This document shows, in pieces, positions 40,900 through 52,260 of a stretch of DNA of 64,000 bases; within the stretch, counting starts at the first letter, position 1, and each line of letters begins with the position of its first letter. The notes below the pieces were generated by a model. It did no database searches. It saw only the letters and a list, made by a program, of their open reading frames with translations, and was not told the origin of the DNA. Origin of the DNA: Malachius bipustulatus (lineage: Eukaryota; Arthropoda; Insecta; Coleoptera; Melyridae); NCBI GenBank assembly GCA_910589415.1, contig OU342630.1:1736001-1800000 (forward strand). Direction: 5' to 3'. The translations under genes and the position numbers were made by a program.

Positions 40900-43351
40900 T
40901 GAAGTGACCCAGATTGCCTTTACAAATGTCAATGCGCATGTTAAAATCGAAAACGTATAGAGTTCCTTTCATTCACTACTTATATTCTATGTATTCGAAT
41001 GTCAGTTGTCAAGCTTTCAAACCTAGAAACGTCAAATGTTCACTGTCAGTTTTCTCTTTGTAGACACATGGCAAAATTCAGCGGAAATGGGATGGAAGAC
41101 ATGTTGGTAAATTACGAAGACTAATGTAAAACTAATGAGAAACGAATGATATCGACATAATGAGCTAAACAGGCTATAACTAGAGGTGACCACCCCAAAA
41201 ACAGGGTTTTTTCTTCTGCACTTCCTGGATAGACGACAACATCAAGTTAGCGGTGATTTGTTTAAAGGTTACCTCGTGCTCCAGTGCTGCCAAACAAAAA
41301 CAAAAGCTTTGTTGTTATCTCTTGTAAGTACGATTCCACCTGTTATTTTTTAATATTGAATTTTATGTCTGTTTAACATTACCCAAGTTAGTACCTACAT
41401 ACCTACTGCATAATTAATTTGATCATCCAAATCCAATAGCAAAATAGCAAAAGTATTCATCTTTCAAAGTAATAGAGGTTGAGACATTATCACGTTTACA
41501 TTCATTGTACATTTTTACCTGCAGTTTATTCAAAAGATTTGTTTAAATTAATTTATTTCACAATTTCTAAATAACGTGTTTTGATTAAGGAATAATTTCT
41601 AAAATAACGATTGAAAATTCTAAATTGGCTTAAAAAAAGTTTATTGAATAATTAACTTCCACATTCCTGTAGGTACCAATGAAGGGTTAATTTTAACGAT
41701 CTAATTTTAATCACACCTCTCATACGTGCATGGTTTTTGTTAGGAATGGATTACCAAATTGTGAAGAACTTCATTCTCTTATTTTATATTTTATGTATCC
41801 TTCGAAACTGAACTAACATGTGCTTAGCACACTTATATTTTTTTGTACTTTACGAACCACATGGCTCTAGGCTCTATTTATTTATGTCACAACAATTCAT
41901 GACTGCATTTAATAACTTGTGTGTGTGTCAAAATGTTATTTAATTTCCTCTACATTTTATTTTATACTATTTTCTGAGACTGTAACCAAACCGAACCATT
42001 TATCGAACAATCCTATGTAACTCCAGAATAATCTTTAGAGACTCGTTTCATTCTTATTATATATTTTCTAACCATTAATCTATCGATTGCTGCCATCCAC
42101 ATTTTATAACCGTGTACCTACTTATTATGTCTTGCCATGCTTTTATCTCATGTCACATGTTTAACTTTTGTTCTTATTTTTCATGCCTTATTTGATCGCT
42201 TATCTAATCGATGTCTTATTTAAATTGTCTACTGAACATTCTTGATTTAATTGCTGTTTATTGACTTAGACTCTTTTGATTATTTATTTATACTTCATAA
42301 ACATATTTATTCAACAAAACTGTATAATCAATTATTCATTGATTTTTTATTCATTGAATCTTGATTTCAAATCGATCTTTGTAAATGTAAATTCAGGTTC
42401 GCTTGGTTTCTGTGAAATCAATCAACGTAAAGGTCATTTCTCGTTCTTCGTCAATCACAATTCAAAAGGGTGGATCATTTTGATTGATAATTGTTTACCG
42501 AACTATTGAACTACGAATGTATGGACCTTATGTGAATCTAACTAACATTTTAGTCCTTGCCAGAGGAGCCATTAAACAGCCAACGGGTAGCATACTTCGG
42601 ATCTCGGACAGGGGCTTCTCCAACTCTAGGCGGGTAGCATCCTAACCGGACCTCGTTACACTGTCATACTAACAAAACCCATTCCCATGGTTATCTTGAA
42701 GACCTAGATTTCTGTGGTAATGCTTCTGCTTAAAATGATTCGCGCAAATGAGTCAGGAAGAAAGAGGGTTCATTAGTTTTGGTGACAGTTGTCGAGATGA
42801 TCTACACTTTTCCAAACCACCGTTGATTCTTTTCATTTCGGGATAAAGATCGAGTATTTCTCGGCCACGCTCTTTTACTCGGGAGTCCCAGGGAGCGTAA
42901 TCGGCACTGTTAGGTTTCTCTTAGAATAAAGTAGGTGTTTTTAGAATTTTTTTGTTTCATTGATCTCAAATCTCCCACCTTTTGCTTCATGTCTGTGTAT
43001 AACAGAACCAATAACAAGGTAAGAGGTTACTACAAACACAACAGAAGGTCCACACGAAACGATCACGAGCCCAGGTAAAATCACGAACAGTTCGTAATGT
43101 TGGCCATTTTATTTGAAATCAGGGCGGGGTAACCTTAAATTCAAACATCCAAGACTTCAGGGCAGGATAACCTCAATTCAAATCAAGCATTCAGAGAGCG
43201 GGAATTCAAACAGTCATTCACGACTGACAAGTTGACATTTCAAACGTCAAAGAGGTTCTTCTTTTTCAATCATTCAGTTTGAGGGGAAAACATTACTGAA
43301 TTTGCTGCGCATGACGCAGGATCTCCATTTTAAAAGGTAGGTTACACTACA
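40900..43351 (-). mobile_element. 2452-bp solo LTR, right arm
   Basis: Inverted copy of 35256-37706, flanked by GTAT at 40896-40899 and 43352-43355. Its length is within one base of the left copy. The frame at 42276-42509 is the mirror of 36098-36331 with at least one changed residue and is not taken as a gene. Confidence 0.82.
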
Positions 43352-43418
43352 GTATGTTTACGAGCTGAGCTCCAAACATGAGAGTAGTACTCCAAGGATG
43401 GTCGGATTTGTGCCTTAT
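43352..43418 (-). pseudogene. LINE RT C-terminus, first piece (right arm)
   Basis: Mirror of 35188-35255. The palindrome ends here, and foldback element A begins within ten bases. Confidence 0.75.
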
Positions 43419-43426
43419 ACCCTGTA

Positions 43427-44305
43427 TACAGGTTGTCCCAGCTTATTCGAAGCGGTCTCTGTAGGCCAAACGGAGGATTTTTTCCAAAAATTTTTTGCAA
43501 ATTCAAGTACAGAATCACAATGGTCGTAATTTAAAATTATTTTGGAGTATACAGGGTGTCCCATAAGACAGTGGCATATCAAAGTTATGTTTTTTTAAAT
43601 GGAATGCTCCTATGTTATCGCATTTTTAGATTGTCTGAGAAGAGTAAATAAGATTGGCTTTTACAGTTGGTGTTTAAATTCAGAAGTTTTTGAGTTATAA
43701 ACAAGTGAAAATCGTCATTTTTCAAGTTCAAGGCCCTCTACAAGGAAAACGGCTGAAGATAGAGAAAAACGGCTCATGTCCCTATTTTAACTTTTCATGT
43801 AATATCCTATGATGTGGATAAAATGTTTATACAAGGTGATAAAAAATTTGAAAAATTCTGAGATTTCTCCACGCGTCGCCAAATAAAAAATTCAAAGAAA
43901 GTACAAATGTTTCTATACCACAGGATAGTACATAAAAAGTTAAAATAGGGACATGTAAGCCGTTTTTCTATATCTTCAGCCGTTTTCGTTGTACAGGGCC
44001 TTGAACTTGAAAAATTACGATTTTCACTTGTTTATAACTCAAAAATTTCTGAATTTAAACACCAACTGTGAAAGCCAATCTTATTTTCTCTTCTCAGACA
44101 TTCTAAAATTGCAATAACATAGGAGCATTCCATTTAAAAAAACATAACTTTGATATGCCACTGTCATATGGGACACTCTGTATACTCCAAAATAATTTTA
44201 CATTATGGCCATTGTGATTCTGTACTTGAATTTTCAAATTTTTTTTTGAAAAAGTCCATCGTTTGGCCTACAGAGACCGCTTCGAATAAGCTGGGACACC
44301 CTGTA
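43427..44305. mobile_element. foldback A, nested palindrome
   Basis: The outer arms (43427-43550 and 44182-44305) are reverse complements beginning acagg(t/g)tgtcccagcttattcgaagcgg. Between them lies a second palindrome (43551-44181) starting acagggtgtcccataag. No coding sequence is present. The tip ACAGGGTGTCCC is shared by both layers. Confidence 0.85.
43551..44181. repeat. foldback core, copy 1
   Basis: A 631-bp palindrome containing catatcaaagttatgttttttt and tgtctgagaagag on one side, with their complements on the other. A closely similar core occupies 57976-58611. Confidence 0.88.
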
Positions 44306-44752
44306 TACCCTGTATACCCTGTCATTATACAGGGTGTCCCAATATTCCACGGACATAGAGCAACCACAGATTACTGAGGTAAAAAAAGTCGCTCGGACCA
44401 AACTTATCTCTATACCAAAATGCTTCGTTTGTCCGTTAGAGGGCTTCAAAGTCTTTTGAAAAGTTTAGTTTTTTTGAAATAGCTCAAAGTCGGCTGATTC
44501 AAATTAGATGAAATTTGATAGGTAAATTTCTTATTAAAAGTACTAATTTCTGATGTACATGATAATTTGACGGAAATCCGGGAAAGGGTGAAACTACCCC
44601 TACCCTCCATTAAAATCGATCGTAACTGTTGATAGGGTAGCAGGACGCTGTTCATGTTTTTTTGTTTGAAACATACATCGTTTTAGCCCATTTTTGGTCT
44701 TCTAGGAAAATCTGTATCTTTCCGAGGTGCTATGTGATAAAATAAATTAGTT
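44306..44752. repeat. single ACAGGGTGTCCC arm and spacer
   Basis: Three tandem ccctgtata units (44299-44320) lead to tatacagggtgtcccaatattcc at 44328. The following 400 bases have no inverted partner nearby, so this looks like one arm of another foldback, cut off at its right side. Confidence 0.45.
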
Positions 44753-45375
44753 ACACGCGGTTTACTTGCTTCTTTAATACTAGTCGTTTGGGTCGGTATA
44801 AACAACAGATAAATCTCGTCGTTGTCGGTCTGTCATCCTGAGCCACATGACGTCAAAGTCATGGGGCTCAAAGACTTCCTCACGTTGGCAGGAGAGGTCA
44901 CTTCTGACAAAAATGCCAATCCGAAGTTACGTTTAAATCGTTAATGAAAGTCATATCCTGGATAAAGATAATTAACTGTGCTTGACGACGCTTGGACTTT
45001 TATTTCGCACAGTGCTAGAATGTGAGGTTTATTTGCGTGAAGATGTTGGTGTACTGAATTGATATTCGTGTTTAAACCTCTAATATTACAAAAGTCGACT
45101 ATAAATTTTTCCATTCTGGAAGTGTTATTTTTCTTGCTCCTGCATGAATGTGCCCCTGGATTAGCCCCCGCCCGGAGATCCGAATGGGGGGTCGTTTTAA
45201 CTCCGGTAAATTTTCATCCCGGGAACGCCATCCATACATATTATTATTGTGTCTTACCCCATGGACCGGAATTTCTGGCACAGCAACGAAACGTCAGCTC
45301 TTTAAAGCAACTTCACGCCGTCTAAACTAGAAAGATGGTATCGCACCGGACGAGGCTGTGTGGGTTCTATGTCCT
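44753..45375 (-). pseudogene. LINE-A family, second copy of 5' end
   Basis: The reverse complement matches 25215-25790 closely (leader, FCNIRG-like start and endonuclease to the CLYRP motif). It then joins at about 44795 directly to sequence equivalent to 34110-34140 (SILKKQV-like). About 350 bases of endonuclease are deleted. It is not functional. Confidence 0.8.
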
Positions 45376-45958
45376 CTACCATCTGGTTTGCTAGTTTTAT
45401 TCTATCCCTGCTAGTATCGTATTCTATCCCTGACCTGACATTTCCAAATCATTATCACTGCTAAATAGTAATATTAGTAAAATCACTGTCGTCTTCTATT
45501 TAGGTACACGCCTCTCATTTCGCTATAGTAACTCACAATAACATAAATTTCAAGTAAACATTCATTATTGATAATTACGTATAATACCTTACCTTTATCA
45601 TTACATATTTTTATAATATTCCGAGTGATAGAAGATATCTTCGATGGCTATTTGTAATTATTATTAGAGATAAGGCACAGGTTGGACTGACAGCTTGTAA
45701 AATAAAAAACAGTTCTGCGCAAGTTCCACCAGTTCCGGAAAAATGAGTGATTCGAAAAAATAACGGTAGAGAAACGAGTTAATAATCAACAACTTTTTGG
45801 TTGGAACGATATCTGACCCAACTACATCGTACAAATATTGTTGGAATGCTCAGAAGGGAGTGCGCATGTCTTGAGCCGTTATTTTACGGTATCAAGTAGG
45901 TATCAAGTTGGAGCCAACCTGAAATATCGAAAACAAATTCTACAATAGCTAGGAATAC
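45376..45958. other. no gene seen
   Basis: AT-rich sequence with no domain, repeat or hairpin I can support. Confidence 0.4.
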
Positions 45959-46760
45959 TGCCAGCTCCGGGCGAGTCTGAACGTAGACGCTGGCACGACG
46001 TGATAGTATTTTCCGTCATAAACGAACAGATTTTTTTGCCAGACTAGCACGATACGCGATACGCTCACAGAAGCTCGTTTTCCCTTTTTGTTATTATTAT
46101 TATTATTATTACTGTGAAATTACTATACTAGACGAAGCAAATCGCTATGATTCGCTATATTAGCTATTCCTAGCTATTAGCTAGGAATAGACGAAGCGAT
46201 TTGCTGGCCAATTTGCACACGCGTCGAGCAAAATTCGAAGGATTTGCTCGTGATGAGCAGTGTCGACAGATTTTTCAAGTCACACCATAAACGTCCACGC
46301 TAATCGTACGAATTATCCATCGGAGTTGCTCGTCACATGCAAATGTGGACGTTTATGGGGAAACTACACGATTTATCGGTCGGATTTGCGTGGCTCGTGA
46401 TCTGTAGAAAATTTGAAGAGGTCGCGAGCCATGCCTAAAATCCTTTTTTTTAACGCTTATACTCAGAGTGCAAGTACCTACCTAGTTGTAGTTAGTGAAA
46501 ATTATTTTTACGCGATATTTTTAAGCTAATTAAAATCTGATAATAATGTCAAAGTATAATAATAATAACAAAAAATAAAAACGAGCTGCTGTGAGCGTAT
46601 CGCATATCGCGCCTACGTGAGGCGTCTACGGTGGCTGTTCAGATTCGTCCAGAGCTGGCATGGCTCTTGGCATGGCGCGCTGAGTTACCACAGACGAAGA
46701 GATTTATCTTCCGGATTTGCTCGTGGCGATCAAATCGGCTAACAAATCGCTTCGTCTAAT
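45959..46760. repeat. overlapping inverted repeats
   Basis: One pair links 45957-46110 (gccagctccgggcgagtctgaacg..., ...agctcgtttt) to 46548-46665 in inverse. Another links tagacgaagcgatttg at 46191 to caaatcgcttcgtcta at 46744-46759. A related tagacgaagcaaatcg sits at 46127. A small hairpin (cataaacgtccac / gtggacgtttatg) lies at 46287-46357. The pairs interleave instead of nesting, so at least two MITEs have inserted into one another. Confidence 0.6.
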
Positions 46761-47504
46761 CTTAGCTATTACCTTGTCATCGCTGAGTTCTTCCAGGGTA
46801 TAAAAAAACGCACCTTTATCATTCTGAGACTCACAAACACACAATCACATTTTTGTCTACATCGAGATACCTAACAGAGTCCAAATCTTTAGCACATTTA
46901 AGGTGGAAATAGCTCTCGTGCTGTACACATTAACATGTCTATTACACTTTTCACAGGATCATTTTTGAGACGAAATTTCCCCAATCGTCATACCATTATA
47001 TGGCATTGTTGCAATTACCGTTGTTATCGCCATTGCCATTGCATTGTTCCCATGTAAAACTAATAAATGTAAAAAGATTGTGATTGAAAAGACGTTGTCG
47101 AATTGAAAAATTAGGATAATTTTCATGGACGACAAGAGCAGCTAATACAGAATTTTAAATAACGGTCTACCACAAGGTTCAGTACTCCCACGAATTTTAC
47201 GATCGCTGTGGTAGTGTGACAATGACCCACGTTTTCACAAATTTTCAAAAATTGTTTCAAAATTTAAACAGTAACTTAAAACCAGAAAACTTACTTTGCA
47301 ATATAGCTTGTATAACTTGGGGAGCCAATTCGAAAATCTTACGTACCTCAGCACTGTCACTTATTTTTCATTCACCAGCGGAATAAATTATGAATTATAA
47401 ATTGCGACACTGTTTGCTTAAATAGCTGCCATGTTTCAAAAATCGATGTACAGCTAAACACCATGATGATAATTATTGCTATTGGTGTACCTTTAACCAC
47501 AACA
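46761..47504 (+). pseudogene. LINE scrap and unassigned sequence
   Basis: At about 47145-47180 the plus strand reads NGLPQGSVL, a jockey-type RT motif, in a stretch of about 90 related bases with stops. Upstream, 46990-47105 encodes a short hydrophobic segment followed by basic residues and a stop, which could be a membrane anchor tail but is too short to assign. The remainder holds nothing I recognise. BEL-2 begins at 47510. Confidence 0.4.
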
Positions 47505-47509
47505 CCCTG

Positions 47510-47703
47510 TGGGGTTGCTTTCTCCTCACACTTGATTCGATTCAACAACACACCTAATTTGTATAATAATATTTATTGTAATTTTAATTTAATTTTTAAT
47601 ATCTGACAATTTCTACTTCATCATCTTGTGTTTTTTTAAATTAATTATTCGGTTGTCATTAGTAACTCGCCAGTGCAACCTATTTGAGTTTTATATCACA
47701 ACA
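47510..47703 (-). repeat. BEL-2 3' LTR
   Basis: It starts TGGGGTTGCTTTCTCC and ends ATATCACAACA on the plus strand. It adjoins a GGGCCCCGG purine-rich tract on the pol side (47704-47716, minus strand). Confidence 0.9.
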
Positions 47704-47943
47704 TAAGCCGGGGCCCATTGAAACCCTGTGTTTCAATAAAGAATAAAAATTTGTAAATAATGACATTTTGTAAAAATTCTCAAATATTAGTTACAATTCA
47801 ACTATTGACCAAAGCTTAAAATTATCATAGAAAATAATTAACTATAAAACTTCTTAGTTAAAAATTAACAAATGAATATAAATTAACTTTAACATAAACC
47901 AAATACAATTAACTTCAACATAAACCAAATACAGTGTTTTTAA

Positions 47944-48252
47944 ATCACTCTGATTCACTTAGGGGCAAAATTGCTACCCGAACAATAGATCGTTTAACGA
48001 TTCCTGTTGTCGTTTTTACTGACACTACCCGCACTTGCCCGTCGGCACCTGGATGGACTTCCTGGATGCGCCCTAAACGCCATAGCTGAGGGGGTAAATT
48101 ATCTTCCTTGAGAAGAACTAATTGACCAATAAGCTCTACGTAGGGAACCTTCTTGAATTTCCATTTGGATCTCTGCTGTAGAGTATTAAGGTAGTCCCTG
48201 GACCATTGACTCCAGAACTGCTGAGTGAGTCGTTGTAGATGTTTAACCCGGG
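47944..48252 (-). pseudogene. BEL-2 integrase C-terminal domain
   Basis: The minus strand reads HLQRLTQQFWSQWSRDYL, LIGQLVLLKEDNLPPQLWRL and GRIQEVHPGADGQVRVV, the conserved BEL/Pao pol end (DUF5641-like). It is split from the main integrase by the TIR element at 48253-49194. Confidence 0.85.
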
Positions 48253-49194
48253 AGTGGTCGCTAGGTGAGCATTTAGCTCACCATTTTCTTTAAACTGTAA
48301 TTATTCTGTTACTTGAACTCGTACAATCTTGTCGATTTTTCTAGCTTACTTTATAGCCTTAAGAAGAAAGATAGAAAGGATTTTGCAATGAAAATCAGAT
48401 GAATTTATTTTTTATGGACGCTTCATTCACCGCAGTTGCAGCTGCGCGAGCTAAACGCTCATTAGCGACCACTCGTGTCACTCAACTGCTCTTATGTTTA
48501 GGTCTGCTAGCCATATGCAAGGGTTGCTGTAATTTCTTTATCTGAAGTTATTTGTTGTTTTTATGGTATATGGTATTAGCTTAGCTAAAAATCGAAGCAG
48601 TTTGTGTTATTTAATGTAAAAAAATCCTATAGTTATATACCAAAAAAAATTATATTGGCAAGTTAACATTATTCCCCCTTATTTTAAAATACCTACAACA
48701 AATATTGCTAATACAGGGTGTTTGGTGATCGGAAAGCCAAAATAAAATTTCATATTATACAAAACCACATCATGAGCATCAAAAAGAATAACTTTGTCCT
48801 GATCGGGCTTCATTCAGGAAATATTTCCAAAAATGTAAAACTAAATCATCTATAAATATTTTATTTTTTTCAGTACTTAGACAGCCAAATTAAAATTTCA
48901 TCAAAAATTTAATTAAATTTAAATTTTTATTTGTTTTATTAAAAAATAATAACATTTTCCAGGTAAGCTTTGTTTAGGAAATACTCAGCCAAAAAAAAAA
49001 GACAACGCCTGATCTGGAAATTCTTTTTTATGCTTCTATTGCGGTTTTGTAAATTTAATTTTAGATGTCCGATTACCAAACACCCTATATTGTAATTCAA
49101 AGTGCTGTTTATTGTACATTTGCTTGTTGATTTTACATGGGAGCGAAACGCTCGCTAGCGACCACTGGTGTTACAATTCACCTAGCGACCAATG
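48253..49194. mobile_element. TIR element with TGGTCGCTAGGTGA ends
   Basis: This 942-bp insert in BEL-2 pol starts AGTGGTCGCTAGGTGA and ends with its inverse TCACCTAGCGACCAATG. It is flanked by CCGGG at 48248-48252 and 49195-49199. Internal copies of tagcgaccac occur near 48466 and 49156. No transposase is seen. A second MITE (48712-49088) lies inside it. The superfamily is not assigned. Confidence 0.75.
48712..49088. repeat. CAGGGTGTTTGGT MITE
   Basis: The ends tacagggtgtttggtgatcgg and ccgattaccaaacaccctat are inverted, the length is about 377 bp, and the flanks are AT-rich. It lies within the TIR element, so it is the youngest of the three layers. Confidence 0.7.
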
Positions 49195-50959
49195 CCGGGT
49201 TAAATCGATTATTGTAACTGATATCTAATTCCATGATTTGTGGTACTGCCTTCATAGGACCACCAATTAAAAAATGTCCAGGACTTATAGCATTGAGGTC
49301 ACGCGGGTCCGTGGAAAGTGGATACAAGGGTCTAGAATTTATTGAAGCCTCAATCTGGCATAAAACAGTGGAGAATTCCTCAAAAGTTAAGTGGCTTTCA
49401 TGACAGACTCGCTTCAAATGAGTTTTTACCGCCTTAACCCCTGATACCCAAAGGCCACCATGATGTGGTGAACGACTTGGAATGAATTTCCAGATGATTT
49501 TATTTTCTAAGAGGTAATTTTGAACTTCTGTTTGCAATGACAACTTATAAATTTCCGCTAACTCATTATTTGCACCCTTGAAATTAGTAGCATTATCGGA
49601 AAATATTTTCCTACAAAGACCTCGACGAGACACAAACCTCTTTAAACAATTTATAAATGAAGCGGTGGATAGATCGCTTACTAGCTCCAAGTGGATTGCC
49701 TTGGTAGCAAAGCAAATATAAAGACATATCCAACATTTGACATACTGCCTATTTCGCAGTTTCCCGTCCTTAATTTTAAATGGACCGGCGTAGTCAACTC
49801 CTACAATTGAAAATGCTTTGGAAGGGTTCACCCTTTCGCTGGGTAAGTCTCCCATTAACTGAGAACTTAATCTGGGATTACCTTTAAAACAAACTATACA
49901 TTTTCGAAGTTCGGTTCGAACCGCCTGCTTGCCATGAATTGGCCAATACTTAATTCGTAAATTTGACAATGTAGTTTGAACACCAGAATGAAGATTCTTT
50001 AAGTGTTCGTACCTGATTACTAATGTTGTGAAATGGTGCTTACTAGGAAGAATTATCGGAAATTGTTCACTGTAAGCTAAATTGGATTGCGCAAGTCTGC
50101 CTCCTACTCTTAATATACCTTGCTCGTCAATAAATGGATTTAAACTTGCCAAATTACTTCTTTTTGAGACTGAACTTGTTTTTGAAATATTTTGCATGTC
50201 TGAATAAAATACACTTGATTGAACATTTTTAATAATGACGATTAGTGCTTCATCTAAATTGCTAATTGATAATTTGATCTCATTTTTTACCTTTCGCAAT
50301 TTTCGTATAAATTTCATGCAATACGCTGTGACTCTCACAAGTTTTGAGTATGAAGAAAACTTAGAAATCCAATTATCATTATGTACAATGGTATTTACAA
50401 TTACTGGTTGTACTTTTATTTCTGGAATATCCCCTGACATATTGAAATCTGATTTAATTTCTTGTTTGACATTATCTTTCAAAAATGCAGGGCCACACCA
50501 CCACAAATTATTTTTTAATAACTCCCCAGGACTCATTCCTCGAGATATTATATCAGCAGGATTTTCAGCACCCTCGATGTGCTGCCATTCCTCTAGCTTG
50601 GTTTCCTGTTGTATGGTTGAAACTCTATTACCAACGAATGTTTTTAAACTACTTGATTCTAGCTTGAGCAAAGAAAGTACAATTGTGGAATCTGTATAAT
50701 AATATTTCTTATCTACCTCAATTTTCAAACTATTGATAACCTTTTTAACCAACCCAACAGCCAATAATGCTCCACATAATTCAAGTCTTGGTATAGTAAT
50801 TATCTTCAATGGAGCAACTCGTGACTTTGCGGTCAAAAGCCTTACCATTATTTCTCCAGAATAGGATACAGACTTGAGGAAAATACAAGAGCCGTATGCA
50901 ATTTGAGATGCATCACTGAAAGCGTGAATTTCCAGGGTGAGTACATCTTTTATAATAAC
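49195..50959 (-). pseudogene. BEL-2 RNase H and integrase
   Basis: One long open frame (49178-50980, 600 codons including insert-derived ends). It starts in RNase H: HAFSDASQIAYGSCIFLKS, SRVAPLKIITIPRLELCGALL, YYYTDSTIVLSLL, FVGNRVSTIQ, ENPADIISRGMSP, NNLWWCGPAFL. The integrase HHCC domain (HLKNLHSGVQTTLSNLR, CIVCFKGNP) and catalytic core follow, with acidic residues in VGVDYAGPF and FSDNATNFKGA and the Glu in the following EIYKL/SINSRPL region. The frame is intact across 1.75 kb although both ends abut inserts. Confidence 0.9.
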
Positions 50960-52260
50960 TAGAGAACGGATTATAGGCAAAGAAAAAATTCAAAATAGGC
51001 GCCTTTATAGGCACACTTTTTGGGATAAAAAGGCTTAAACCTGAACCAAATAGGCAATAAAATAGGCAAATTTTACTCCCAAATTTTCACTACAGAGAAA
51101 AAATGAGTAACAGAAATTTACGTTTATATGTGCCTTAAAAATGCCGATTTCAATTACAAATATTGAAATGGATCGCACCTAGGTAGGATGATAAGGAAAT
51201 TATTTCCATCTCCTTCGTTAAATCAACCCAAACCGAAAAAGCAAACAGTGCAAGAATAGGTGCGTAATTACCTAAAGGTAAAATTGTTAGGAAATCAAAA
51301 CGCAGCCACGCGCTATCGAGGCAAAGAAAATTATTGAATAGGTAATCAGACAGACACTTCCGCCATATCCCGGGTAGTCTGTAATTGTAATATCCATGGT
51401 TATATTCTTTAATTAATTCAAGCTGTTGCTTGAAATGAAATCAAAGAAATGAAACAAAAGCAAAACGAAGTGATAAGAAAGCACAGATGTGCAAAAGAGT
51501 GGAATCCGAAATGGACTGGAGTTTGAAAAATGCATGAAAGGGATCCATCATTCGCTTTCCATTGTTTTGTACTCTCTATGCAAAATCACAGCCCCTCTCG
51601 CCCTTCACCATTTTACGCTTCTGCAAACGAATTCTCTCGCTCATCATTCGCTTTTAGACATCTGATAGGAAGTCCACCGTTAACAACAAGTCTCAGTAAA
51701 TTTTCCCGCTTTTCCGAAAGAAATCCCAACCAACCGAGATAAAACGAGTCACAATAGGTTCTTTTGCGCATCCGTTTCGGCCATAGTAATCCTGGCATAC
51801 CTCAATCAACGAGCAGGGGTAACTACGTGAACACAACGGTAAACACAACGAAAGAAATCACAGCGGTCCTATTAGGGAAAAATTCGAGAAACTAGACGAT
51901 CACAGTGGCTTTTGCGAAAAAGCAACGGGCCTTGGGTGGTTCCGTTACAATATTACACTTAGCATTTTGCTACAAAGCTCGGACCACAGTTGTCTGGGTC
52001 AGTTATTATTTCTATAAGGGATTATAGCTATTGACTTAGGACCTATAATAAATTATCTCAAGTGGGGTAGTAAAATTTTCAAATATTCTTTCAAAGTTAA
52101 TAATTATTATTAGCATGAAATGTATTTTGAGGTGGATAAATTTAAATTTATTTGAATAGGCAAGAATAGGCATTTTTTGTGAAAATAAGCACCAGATACT
52201 CAAATAGGCAAAAAAGGCACAGATAGGCACTTTGCCTATAATCCGTTCTCTAATAATAAC
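50952..52260. mobile_element. hAT-type MITE
   Basis: The element 50960-52252 (1293 bp) has inverted ends TAGAGAACGGATTATAGGCA and is flanked by the 8-bp duplication ATAATAAC (50952-50959, 52253-52260). The 8-bp duplication and TAGAGAACGG-like tip are typical of hAT transposons. Subterminal ataggca / aggcac motifs repeat at both sides, as transposase-binding repeats do. No transposase domain is seen, so it is non-autonomous. Confidence 0.85.

Larger units (their letters stand above)
35188..43418. repeat. large imperfect palindrome, about 2.95 kb arms
   Basis: Bases 35188-38132 recur in reverse complement at about 40470-43418. Both arms contain the LINE RT C-terminus with the same solo LTR inserted at the same base and the same 4-bp duplication (ATAC, reading GTAT in the other arm). 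The right arm must therefore be a copy of the left, or the reverse, made after that insertion. Differences I noticed are scattered substitutions and small indels. The 2.3 kb between the arms contains 38133-38232 (LINE), a palindromic MITE, an unassigned stretch and an envelope fragment. Confidence 0.88.

Noticed and set aside
50235..50699. 154-codon plus-strand frame
   Set aside because: Antisense to BEL-2 RNase H and linker, without a domain.
51530..51798. Short frames inside the hAT MITE
   Set aside because: Both strands open over the same bases and no transposase motif; probably chance.
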